In this document: positions 25,301 to 35,236 of the stretch, in pieces
How positions within the stretch are numbered: position 1 is the first letter of the stretch
Layout: each line of letters opens with the position of its first letter
Assembly (NCBI GenBank): GCA_013339765.2
Contig: CM023449.1
Span: 205,679,422 to 205,743,421 of the forward strand
Source of the DNA: Haemaphysalis longicornis
Taxonomy: Eukaryota; Arthropoda; Arachnida; Ixodida; Ixodidae
DNA length: 64,000 nucleotides
Direction: 5' to 3'
The notes under the pieces: model-generated
Told to the model about the DNA's origin: nothing
Database searches by the model: none
The model's input: only the letters and a program-made list of their open reading frames with translations
Program-made: the position numbers and the translations under genes

Positions 25301-25589
25301 TGTGCTGACGGAGTGTATTCATTAACTGTTGTATCCGTTCGCCTGCTGTTCTCTTGCTTGAATTCTGCGCTAGACTGTTTTCTCAGTTTGCCTGTTCGCC
25401 TGTTGTGGGCATGTGTTGTCATTATTCTATTTTATGAAGCTATGTGTTTCTGTTGTACGGAGACAGTTATTCTCCCAAAATGGCCATTGTATGTAATGTT
25501 AACATTGTCTGCATTAGATTGTTTTATTGCTTTTATATTTGTGTACAGTACGCTGGCGTATCGGGAGCACTTCCCGCGATTATAAAATC
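25301..25589 (+). mobile_element. LINE-like 3' UTR ending in TGAT tail
   Basis: T-rich sequence with a hydrophobic open frame (25313-25585) ends in TTCCCGCGATTATAAAATC immediately before a long TGAT repeat. A sharp switch from unique sequence to a tetranucleotide tail is typical of non-LTR elements that end in short repeats. The 90-codon frame has no RT or RNase H motif and I read it as UTR. The 5' boundary is a guess. Confidence 0.4.
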
Positions 25590-25698
<109 letters not shown>

Positions 25699-26443
25699 CT
25701 ATCGATGCTAAAGTATAATGCCGAATTTCTCAATGTTTATATAACGTGCAGCCTTGTGTACTTCGATTTGAAAAACACCATCACCGTCTCTAATGTTTGC
25801 TCGCTACTTAACGTACACTCCGCTCACAAGGAGGGAAGGACAGATCTCGTCACAGAAAAAGGGGAGAGGATATCAAGGCGAGCGGCGTCCGCCCGCGGAT
25901 GCATGCCTCTACACGCACAACATTTTGCCCTTTATTTTGCAATTGCCGTGCCATAAGTCACCGCCTGCGGACCCTGCGGCGCGGGTGCTTGTGATAAAAT
26001 GTACGAGGAAGAGCACAGAGGAATTTCACCGCAATACACAAATTTGTAGCAGGGGCGCACAGGGTAGCGGCGTGCTGAATCGTAACACCCTGCTTTCGTT
26101 CAGAGCGTTATTTAGATGGTACTCGGCACGCGTAAGTTGGCGTCGCCATTCCGGTGCTTTTAATCTTTCATTATCGAATAGATCACCGGTAACACATCGA
26201 GTCACTCGTTTCATGACGCAGACAAAGAACATGTAAGAGGCAGCCCATAACGCTTCCAAGTTTACAAAAACACCTGAGCACAATAGCAAAGCAAGCATTC
26301 GCTATAAGAAAATTTTGAAAAACGGAAATAAAGTGTAAAAAATTGGCCGCGTTTCTGCTCCTGTCGTTGCAAATATCGACAAAAGACGATAGTTTTTCGA
26401 CGACATTTGCCGAGTAAATGCCTCAGTTTGCTTTCCCGCTCAC
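25699..26443. other. Intergenic or intronic stretch
   Basis: No gene supported. If the exon candidate at 26444-26726 is real, this stretch would be the start of its first intron, read on the minus strand. Confidence 0.35.
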
Positions 26444-26726
26444 CTCTAATGCTGTTCTTCTCCCGTCGCGGTCCTCCCAAGGTAAACATGCGGGAGGTTT
26501 GCTCAAGTAAATTTAAATTTACCACGTTCCAGTGCTCCAGGCCTAGTTCCTCGATGCCAGTGCTGCCGTACGGTGGAGGCGCGCGTGAATCGAGGTGCCC
26601 TACTTCAACGTTTATAGAACCACGTTGCCCATCTCCACCTGTGTTCCAAGCAGACTGTGAAATCTGTCTAGTAGAAGCTTTTGAAACTGTTGCCGTTAGA
26701 GTTCTTAAAATTCCGCCAGAAGCCAT
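26444..26726 (-). CDS. Candidate first coding exon, mitochondrial-type N-terminus
   Basis: On the minus strand an ATG at 26726-26724 opens 94 codons ending at ATTAGAG|GTGAGC, a near-consensus 5' splice donor (GT at 26443-26442). The first 31 residues (MASGGILRTLTATVSKASTR...) have Arg and Lys, many Ser/Thr/Ala and no Asp or Glu, as in a mitochondrial targeting presequence. The remainder is a mixed globular-looking sequence with EELGLEHWNVVNLNLLEQTS. The open frame runs on past the donor for about 60 codons with less protein-like composition, which favours the splice site. I do not recognise the family. A plus-strand frame (26407-26775) overlaps it and could be the true one, though it lacks supporting features. 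It could also be an unknown repeat. Confidence 0.3.
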
Positions 26727-26879
26727 AGTTGCGCGGGCGACAGCAGGCGACGAAGTGAATTTTTTTCTAGAGTAGCTGTAGTGTTTTATTTGATCAAGCA
26801 TCCATGATTTGTTCGTAAAAGAACAGTGCAAATATACTTATGCATTAATTTTGTGCCTCACATTTGAGTAATGGTTTGT

Positions 26880-27110
26880 TCTTCTTCAACAATGTTGACA
26901 AGCGCGAACATTGCCACCGGACTTAGATGTTTAGATTTGGCTGTGGGTATATAAGGCTATTGCGCATCTTCTATTTCACTTTGGCCGAGGGGCTGAATCG
27001 AGTTACAGACAGACAGACATACGGATAGACCGAAAATTTCCGTGTTGAAGTAGCCCAAGAAAGGCTATCGTCTTTAAAAACTGAACGAAGCTCACCTCTG
27101 CGTGCAAGGC
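26880..27110 (+). repeat. Dispersed repeat, copy 1
   Basis: The block GGCTGAATCGA...TTACAG..., an AGA-GACC motif, TTGAAGTAG or TTAAGTAGG, and TATCGTCTTT recurs in the same order and strand at about 45450-45640. A TATATAAGG motif at 26948-26956 lies at its left part. The copies are clearly related but diverged; a MITE or SINE-like family is possible. Confidence 0.5.
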
Positions 27111-27376
27111 TTGAAGGCAGCGGCTCTGTGCGCAACCTTCACGACCATGACAAAGGTTCATGTCCACGATTGCAGCCCATTTGCTTCGCTGCTGCAACGA
27201 CCTTTACTCCATCATTGTTGCTATAAGAGTGAGCTTCTTTTATTTTTTGGAAGTGATAATCATTGCACACCTTCTTGCAGGGGCGTAAGCTATGACGAGT
27301 CTTTCTCGTTTCGTGTAAGTGTTGCCACGGTTACGGCGAACGCCGGAGTTTGTTTTTTGGCGATCGCCCTGAGTGG

Positions 27377-27600
27377 ATAGGCTTGGCTTGACATACGTGC
27401 GGCGGGAACGCTGGGCGGTCGCTGGGAGGCACGCACACACGAGCGCTCGGCATTGGTTTTTTTAACTGCCCAGCGGTCGCCGCAATCTTGGCCAATCTCG
27501 CTAATTAGGTATGCTTGGCTTGACAAAGGGGCGCAGAAGGCCTTGGGCGGTCGTCGCCAGGCACGTACACCCGACAGCTAGCAATTTTCTTGGATCTGGT
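27377..27600 (+). repeat. Tandem duplication, 132-bp period
   Basis: GCTTGGCTTGACA begins at 27381 and again at 27513. Each copy continues through a CTTGGGCGGTCG- or CTGGGCGGTCG-type block and AGGCACGTACAC or AGGCACGCACAC. The copies are diverged, so the duplication is not recent. No coding content is recognised. Confidence 0.6.
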
Positions 27601-27609
27601 AACTTCCGG

Positions 27610-27704
27610 TTGGCCGCTGCAAGGCCCGCGCTCACGGGCCTTGCAGCGGCCAAGACAAAGTAAACTTCCTACGCGGGCCTTGCAGCGGCCAAGACAAAGT
27701 AAAC
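27610..27704. repeat. 19-bp hairpin plus 30-bp direct repeat
   Basis: TTGGCCGCTGCAAGGCCCG (27610-27628) is the exact inverse complement of 27635-27653, with a 6-base loop. The right arm plus a following AGACAAAGTAAAC (27636-27665) is repeated directly at 27675-27704, period 39. So one motif is present three times, once inverted. Confidence 0.85.
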
Positions 27705-27796
27705 ATCCTAGACATTTAGTTGAATGAAACTCGGAAGGACTCAAGCTTTATTCTAGCGGACATACATGAGGCTGTGTCCTTTCCGCGTCTTAGGCA

Positions 27797-27809
27797 TCTT
27801 ACTGTCTGT
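27797..27809 (+). repeat. Left target-site duplication of LINE
   Basis: TCTTACTGTCTGT is identical to 30500-30512, on either side of the rearranged LINE. Confidence 0.85.
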
Positions 27810-28580
27810 CCCGAGTTTGGTGATGAGTCGGTCTACTGTGGTGCCGTTGCTTCTGTTGGCCTCCAGGAACATGCCGAGGACCCGGAGCGTCTTGACTTTG
27901 GGGATGACGGTGCCGTCTTTCGTGTGAAGAGTGATCTTCGCGGAGTCTTCCGTTGCCTGTTTGCGGTACCTACCCGATGGAGGGATGATCAGCAGTTCGG
28001 ATTTTTTCGGCGAACACTTGAGGCCCGTACCATCCAGGTGGTCTTCGATGGCGTTCACTGCTGACTGCAGCGCCTCCTCGATGTGGCCGTCACTGCCCCC
28101 GGGGACCGACAACGTGATGTCGTCCGCGTAGATGGTATAGCGGACTTGTGGGACCTCCGAGAGCAGTCGGTTGGCCACGCCGATCATGACGAGGTTGAAA
28201 AGGAGTGGTGATATGGCGGAGCCCTGGGGAGTACCGACGCTCCCCAGTGCCCTTTCTGACAGTTGTAAATTTCCCGCTTGGATCTTCACGGTTCGTTCAG
28301 ACAGGAAGTCCCGGATGTAGTTGTACGAACGTCGTCCCATGCCCAGCCTGGAGACCTGCGCCAAGATGGTCGAGTGGCGCACCTTGTCGAAGGCACTCTG
28401 GAGGTCGAGGCCCAGCACCGCCCTGTTGTCGCGGGTGAGGACGGACGAGCCGAGGGTCTCGTGTTGCAGCAACAGCATTGCATCTTGGGTACTGAGCTTC
28501 TCCCTGAACCCTAGCATGGTGTCGGGGTAGAGGCCTTCGGTTTCTAGGTAGCGTTGCCATCTGTTCCTGAGAACGTGCTC
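27810..28580 (-). pseudogene. LINE reverse transcriptase, inverted 5' segment
   Basis: Reverse transcriptase of an RNase H-bearing non-LTR retrotransposon; it copies element RNA at a nicked target. The minus strand encodes, in order, VLRNRWQRYLETEGL, DTMLGFREKLSTQDA, LGLDLQSAFDKVRHS (motif A Asp), GTPQGSAISPLLFNL (motif B, about 28214-28234) and YTIYADDITLSV (motif C, YADD at about 28119-28130), ending LRVLGMFLEANR...RLITKLG. The frame is intact across this part, so the copy is fairly young. Where it stops (CTCGGG at 27815-27810), the protein continues without overlap in the plus-strand segment starting at about 28578 (TATRLIKRVATRHHGM). The open frame upstream of 28580 on the minus strand is read-through into the antisense of the other half. 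Confidence 0.9.
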
Positions 28581-30499
28581 GGGACGGCCACCCGTCTCAT
28601 AAAGAGGGTAGCCACGAGACACCACGGAATGAAGGAAGCAAGCCTCCTCCGACTGGTCCAGTCCTTCGCCACCAGTCACGTGGCGTACATCGGTGAGTTC
28701 CACTACTGGAAACTGGAAGAACGAGACAAAATCAACGCAGCAATTCGCAAAACCCACAAGGCCGCACTGGGGCTTCTGAACTGCACCAGCACGGCCAGGC
28801 TTCTCGAGCTGGGGGTCAACAACACCCTCGAAGAGATTGCAGAAGCTCAACGAACCGCGCAACTAGAACGCCTCTCGACGACCAGAACGGGCAGGAGCAT
28901 CCTCGCCCGGCTGGGCTTCGCAGGGGCAACACCACCACCCCAGCAGCAAGAAACCGGAGTCTTACCGGCGGGAACCCTACAAAGGGTCAAGTTAACACCG
29001 CTCCCACGGAATGTCAATCCCGACAACAACCCGGGGAGACGTGCCGCAAGAGCCAAGGCCCTTACAGACACGTACGCGAAACGACACCGGCGCCCTCTTC
29101 GTGGACGTGTCCAGTAACGCAGACAGAAAGACACTTACGTGGCAGTGGTGGTCAAAGCCACGGCCGGTGAAGTGTACTATTATGAGCAATATGAAAGGGA
29201 ACACGGGAACGCATAGAAAACACCCTCGGACCCAGATATGCGTGATACGCAGCGGCCGCCGTCGGAAATAAAGTGGAAAGGGGGACGCTGTTCTAACAAC
29301 TGTCCCATTCCCCGCTGTGCGTCTTATCGGCTGTCGGACGGAACCATATTATCGGCGAAATGACGTAAGCTGCTGCTTTGTAGAAATCCCATCGTGGTGG
29401 AGTGCCAACAGTTAGTGGAAGAGCGCCCTCCTTCTCCCTTTCATTTTCACAGCGCCAGCCACGTATCGCTCCGAGTCTGTATCGAGGCTGTTTGCCACGC
29501 GTTCCTGTGTTCCCTTTCATATTGCTCATAATAGTACAGTGCCTGCAGCATCCGGGCACCGTCGGCAATGCCAAGCAGAGGAAGTGGCCATTGCGCTTGC
29601 CCTCACGGACCGTCGGTGCTCGACGATACTGAGCGACTCCCGCTCGGCAATCAAGAACTACGCCCGCAACTCAGTATGTGCCAGTGCAGTGCGCGTGGTA
29701 CATTGCTGTTGGCAGTTGAACGACTCGGTGCCGGCCACCATCTGAGCTGGTTCCCGGCGCATACAATAACTACAGGACAAGCGGCAGCAGCAGGCCATCC
29801 CAACCGCAACGAGACGGCGGACGCCGCCGCGCGAGTGCTTACCAACCGCGCGGCCGCCCCCACCGCCCTCGCCTCGGCGGAAGGAGCGGACTGTGAAGAC
29901 TGTGATATGTGCAGTGATGACGACGACGAAACGGACCCACTACTCGGGTATGCGGAGGTGCTGGGCTGGTACCGGTACGGTCGCCGCACCATGCCCCCCG
30001 CCCCATCCGGGACTGACACGCGAACAGGCGGTGTTATACAGACAACATTCAAACTAGATCCGTGCTCACGCCGGCGCTTGCGCGTTATGTGTGCCCGGAG
30101 GTGTTCGAAAGTGAAGTGTGCAGTGTGTGCAAAAGGGCTAAAGCAACTTTGACCCACATCCTCTGGGACTGTATGACCTACATCCGGAAAGAAAGCGGTC
30201 CGCCTCTCCCGGGCGACTGCCGGAAGACATAGCTCGTGCAGTGTTATTGCGGGACTTGACAGAACAATTGCAGGCCGTCCAGCGGCTCGAGGTGGCTCTT
30301 GCCCGACAAACGCGTGGGGCTGAGCCGGCTGGAGATCGAGGGTATAAACCCCACAGGTCGACAGCGGGCCGGCCTAGCGGGAGTCGGGGAGGCAACACCC
30401 CGAAGACGCCTTAACTACGTCGGGTGGCGGGCGACCCTGCGTGGTCCTCCCCGCTACCTCCGCCGGACATTCTCAATAAAGTTTACTTCTCTCTCTCTC
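28578..30499 (+). pseudogene. LINE C-terminal half: thumb, RNase H, zinc finger, 3' end
   Basis: Sense-orientation continuation of the same LINE. It starts at TATRLIKRV...LVQSFATSHVAYIG (end of RT), runs to about 29117, then TYVAVVVKATAGEV (start of RNase H, about 29130-29175). After a nested MITE it resumes as VYSACSIRAPSA and, one frame over, AEEVAIALALTDRRCSTILS-DSRSAIKNYARN, then HPNRNETADAAARVLTN (RNase H C-terminus). Next come LGWYRYGRRTMPPAPSG and a C-terminal zinc finger CSVCKRAKATLTHILWDC (about 30115-30175). It ends at AATAAA (30475-30480) and a TC-repeat tail. Frameshifts near 29570 and 30050 and the MITE kill it. RNase H plus the GTPQG-type motif B suggest an I-like group. Confidence 0.9.
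29177..29534. mobile_element. 358-bp TA-flanked MITE nested in LINE
   Basis: The ends CTATTATGAGCAATATGAAA and its inverse complement form terminal inverted repeats that match over about 37 bp with one mismatch and continue imperfectly to about 100 bp. TA lies on both sides (29175-29176 and 29535-29536). Removing the element and one TA restores the LINE reading frame as GEV-YSA-CSIRAPSA. TA target sites indicate Tc1/mariner-type mobilisation. There is no transposase inside. Confidence 0.88.
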
Positions 30500-30512
30500 T
30501 CTTACTGTCTGT
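30500..30512 (+). repeat. Right target-site duplication of LINE
   Basis: TCTTACTGTCTGT is identical to 27797-27809 and directly follows the TC tail of the LINE. Confidence 0.85.
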
Positions 30513-32293
30513 GTAACACACAACCCCATCCGTCGAGTCAACAGACAGGTCGTATTCTGGCTGTTTGACGCCCACGTGTAAGCCTCCAGCCAGCCAACAA
30601 GACATGTCATCAGTGAAGGCATGAAACCTGTGGCGTCGCGTGGCCCCCTACCTCCTCTTCTTCCCTCCGCTCCCCGCACGTGCACGCATAAACCAGCAAC
30701 CGCTAATGTGCGCGTGTTTAAACGTGAAAAACACCGGCAAATAGCAGTTGCGAAAGAGTGGTCGGTGGTGGCGAAAAGGAAAGGAACGCCGGAGCGGCGC
30801 TTAGTAAAGGGGCTTCGCCGGAATAAAAACTGCGGGGATAGACATATACTGCTTCGAGTAAAACACATAGATGTGGGTATGTGAACTGAAGCGGGTTCTC
30901 CAAGAAAGGAGCCGCATGTGACCCCACGGCGCTACATCAGCACGTTGCCAGCACCAAAACACGACTTAACCGCAAAAAAAAAAAAGAAAACAAACAATTA
31001 TGGCACAGCTGTTACCATGTGTCTTCAACTCCCTTTCATCTGCGGCAGAAACTGGGGAAGACGTGAAACACGTAACATTCGGCGGCATGTTTTGAACTTC
31101 ACAGAAATGTGAACGCGAAAGCCTAGTTGCATTTACTGTTGATCGGCTTTTGAACTCTGCAGCCGCGGCCTCCCAGACTTGACCAAATCCTTTCAGCAGC
31201 CGCCAAAGATCATTCCGATTGCTCGCCATCACCATCCAGTTCGCCTCCGTCGATGTATTTACATCTTAGTACAGAGTGTTGTTGGGCTAGTTGGTATTGC
31301 ATTTTTAAGGGTGGAAAAAGAGGGGCAATACATGGTATATATTCATGTCCGTTTTCTCAATAAAGCTATGTTGGGAGTCTGCACCTGTTCTGTTCCTTTC
31401 GTATTGTCTTGTCTCTCACGCGCAGTTTTTCAACCATTAAAAAAAGTCTATTTACTTGTCAACGCGCTTCGTTTTGTACGTGCGGCTACGACCTTCTCTC
31501 TCCCGCTACCGCGCCTTCTTGGCGAGTGACGTCCGGCTCTAACCTCATGCCTTGTGCCTCTCGCTCTCACATGTAAAGCCCAGCACTTTAGCGCCCGCTG
31601 CAGTGGTTTGGCGGCGGCGGCGATGTCCGCGTAACCAAGTGAGCGAACGGACACCGAAGGCATATACCTATAAAACGGAGGAGTAGCGACGGCGAAAGTG
31701 TGAGGGGGAGGGTGGACGCGCAGCTAGGTCGTCAGCTCCCTCACTGCCTCCCCTCACATTCTTTTAAATATTCAGGGATTCAAAGACTTGATTTCCACAG
31801 AAGTGCGCGGAAGCCGGCTGCGGCTAAAGGCTGCAAAGGCCGACAGAGGCCCCGGCCCCCTTTGGTGCATTACAATTGGCCATGCGGCGCCACCGGGGAG
31901 CGCCCTACCCGTCCCAGTTTCGCCAGACGCCCCTCCTCCGTTCGTGGCTCATCCCAACCACGTGACGTCTACTCGGGATACTCAAACATAATTTGCAACA
32001 ACATGCTCAGCGGTGGTGACGCGCTAGGAGATAACGGCACAGTAACGCGCGCAGGTTTGCGTTCGCTGATCACGCGAACACTTCCTGAGCAGCTATGCGC
32101 CATGAACGAGAAGAGTGCAGTTCATGCTGAGCAGAAATTTTGCGTTATCGTTAGCTGCTTTTTGTACCACCTTATAACCAATATTTGCATCAAATGCGAC
32201 TTTCCAGTTATCCATGTGTTTTTCCCCCCATTTTTATTATCCCCTTTCTCACCTTCTCCAATCCAGGGCGTCTTTCCCTTTTCTCGTTATAGG
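30513..32293. other. Intergenic stretch with TATA motif at 31.67 kb
   Basis: No supported gene. An A-run is at 30975-30985. TATAAAA at 31669-31675 lies in CpG-rich DNA with purine-rich sequence downstream and could be a core promoter, but no exon can be named. Pyrimidine-rich sequence at 32225-32285 just before the TCAA tract may be a LINE-type 3' end. Confidence 0.35.

Positions 32294-32370
<77 letters not shown>
32294..32370 (+). repeat. (CAAT)n microsatellite, about 19 units
   Basis: Uninterrupted CAAT/TCAA run, the inverse complement type of the tract at 25590-25698. Pyrimidine-rich sequence ending in GTTATAGG precedes it, again suggesting a retroelement tail. Confidence 0.97.
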
Positions 32371-34620
32371 CTCTTAGCCGTTCTGTGAAACTCAGATATC
32401 TAAGGCTGCCTCCTTAATAATGCAGCGCCAAGACTTCATGCACCGCACGAGTCGAGTGGAGCGGCATAGGTAGAAAACATGTTTGCTCTCAACGGCTGCT
32501 AAATACTTTAAGTATTATCATCAGACTTCAAAAACTTTGGCCTTGAAGTGCCGCCTTTTCACTGTTTCTTTTTCAAGCTGCAATTGGCCGACAATATAAA
32601 CCAACTCGCCAAATTCCGAACAATACTATAGTTCTTTCTCACCGCTTACTCAACCGTGCAATCGATATTCTATCCTAGCTGCCTCGGAGCGCCGCCATTC
32701 ACAAATTAATCATGTAGAAACGATCCAAAAGAATAAAAAATACGCATATTTGTCATATCTTTGCCAAGAGGTTGTAGTCACTGGCCTGGTGCGCGTGCCG
32801 GCAACCGAGTGTGTCGCCTTAGCAACGGGAATGCGCAGGCTTCGCATGGCGGCGCACGAATGAGGCCGTCCCGCCGAGATCAAAAGCATTAGCTCGACGT
32901 TAACTGCTATTTCCTGCAGAGTTTTATGGTCTACCTGTCGCAGGACACGAGTGAAGGGATTGCCAGGATAATGGCCAGGACAACTATTACCTGCAACAGA
33001 AAAATAAAAGAATTTTGTGCCTAATAACTATTTTCTGCCTGTCCGAAGAGCAGCGCTAGTATTAAGCGAAGAGGATAAAACATAGGTATATTAGTTTTTT
33101 TGGTAAGATGAATCGTCATCACCCTGATACAAAGGGTATACCACTCAGCAATCGTCATCATCACTATGCAGTCACTGCAACGCCGCTAATCCGCAGCCGT
33201 ATCTCATCGGCATGCGCGCGAGAATTTACATTTTCTTCTGAAAAATTATTTGCCCTTGTCCGACACAACTCTGCCGTGGGCAATGTGCCGGCGCACCTGT
33301 GTCTATATCCGTAGTCGCAGGCAACAGCACTGCAGCGTAGGCGTTTCGTGCGTACTTCTGCTTTTCGCAAATGCGGCTCCATTCTCCGTGCTGATGCGGA
33401 GTTCTCTAGGGTAGGCAGAGCATCACCGCACACTTTTCGTGTCTGTTGCCGCCACGGCCGAGAATAGGGTGGTATTGGCGCAGACGAGAAGACGTTAAGG
33501 CCCCGTTTTATTTCTTCTACCAAATGCGGACCTATGGGCTGACACGGTGGTCCCGGTCAAGGCGGGTTTCGCTGTTGCGAGGAGAAGAAATCGCCCGCTA
33601 AACTTTTATGTGAATACCATTTATACCTATTGCTATGTTTCCACTCCCCAAGACACGAAAACAAAAATGGGTTTGACAAAGGATCCCCACGTCAACTCCG
33701 CAAATTTGGTGTCCACGTGGCAGGGCCGCAACTGCCCCTTGATTCATGTCGTGCTGTTCCCGGCCAATCTAAGCTGCCTCTGATGAGACAGTGCCAACTG
33801 TGTCAAAGAGTAGCATGGCAATAGGGAGACATAACTTTCGTGCACTTTATTGAGAACACGTGTCAGATCAATTAGTGTTGCGCATGAACGGCACCGTAGA
33901 CGGCTTAGGATATTCTACAAGTAGGACCAATCATTTTGCCAGTGGGACTACATGAGATGAGATATGACGGCCGGCCTTCACGGTCCCTATTTGTCCTCCT
34001 CAGTAATGAGGAAATTTTATTACTTGCTTTTTCATGTTGGCGCTGAGTAGCTTGAGTAAGGTCGTCGTGATTTAGGCACAGTGATCAATCTTACGCTCGG
34101 TGATGCACTTCCACGAATAATAAAGTACGACTGGGGGCTTTCTAAATACGAAATGTCATTCACGTGGATGTTTCGAACGAGAAATGACCGTAAGCCGCTT
34201 GAGTACCAACCACGTGCCCCAATATCGATCTTCTTGTTGTACATCGCTGGTCGTGCTTTCTTGTGCGTATGCCTCCTGTCGGTATCAGAAGAACAAATAA
34301 TGAATAAATTTGTATGCAATCCGTGCGGAATTGCGTTGTTCAGTTTTGGGTTAGATGTGGATCGATTGCAATTCGACCGAGAGCGGCGTTAGTTGCTTAT
34401 GGAAGGGAGTAAACTAACGTGAATCAATCGTTTTTCAAAAATCGCGTCAGTGATGTTCCTGTGATTCACCCCTGCAGGTATTATCGTATTGAATAGCTAA
34501 TTGGTTCAACTTTTTAACTTATTCCTGCGTCACATTTATACCATTTGCGTGCTTTAAGTACAGGACAGGACTTGTGGAAAGCATTTCTATGTTCGAGATA
34601 CCATCCTTTCGCCACCGTTT
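32371..34620. other. Intergenic stretch, no supported gene
   Basis: Short frames on both strands, the longest (33164-33523, minus) without recognisable motif. No repeats stand out. Confidence 0.4.
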
Positions 34621-34622
34621 CC

Positions 34623-35236
34623 CTAGTCTTGCATACTTTTTTCGGTGCCTTCGTCATGACTCTCCACATCCTGACCCTTACCCAGTTCCCATGATTTAAA
34701 ACGATGCTGTGTCAGTTCTTTAAATGGACCATGAATAAAAATACGACTTTGTTTAGTTTTCGATAACTTGACATCGGTAACTGAATAAACGGCATGTCCG
34801 CCACGAAAGGCGTTTTTAACTGGAAAGCGGCAGAAATTATTCAACTTTACAATTCGCACCATACTGACGTAATATCGGCATATGCGGCTTTCTACAGGCC
34901 AGCACTCAAAACGTTTTTTTAGTGTGTTAGCAGTGGTTCGCATTCAAGTGATACGATTAAACGGAACTGGAGGCACTCCCGAAATCCCGCACGCATGTTT
35001 CTGGTCGCTGCTTACGTTGGCAGCCCCCAATTGCACAAACAATACTCTGTGACATCGTAAAAAAAATTCTCGAAAGTGGGTGTGTAGTCTGAACTGTTGA
35101 ATATGTGTTCTTTGATATCCTCATTATTTGAATGAAGTTGATTATTTTCTGTGGGGCCATTTTCAGACGCATTAGGACCGATATTAGGTTTCCCCGTTAA
35201 GATGGAGCCTACCTTCTCCCATCCCATCTCAGACAA
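34623..35236 (-). other. Unrecognised protein-like minus-strand block
   Basis: Two consecutive minus-strand frames (35236-35012 and 34943-34623) have a balanced, charged composition, unlike most frames here, for example SKTKQSRIFIHGPFKELTQ and a Lys/Asp/Glu-rich end. They are separated by stops, so any gene would be broken or spliced. No family is recognised; this may be a decayed transposon protein or chance. Confidence 0.15.

Noticed and set aside
26407..26775. RING-type protein on the plus strand (CEICLVE)
   Set aside because: Only one Cys pair; the other zinc ligands are absent.
28554..28862. Extension of the RT protein on the minus strand above 28580
   Set aside because: It is antisense of the plus-strand half of the LINE; the protein homology stops at the inversion break point.
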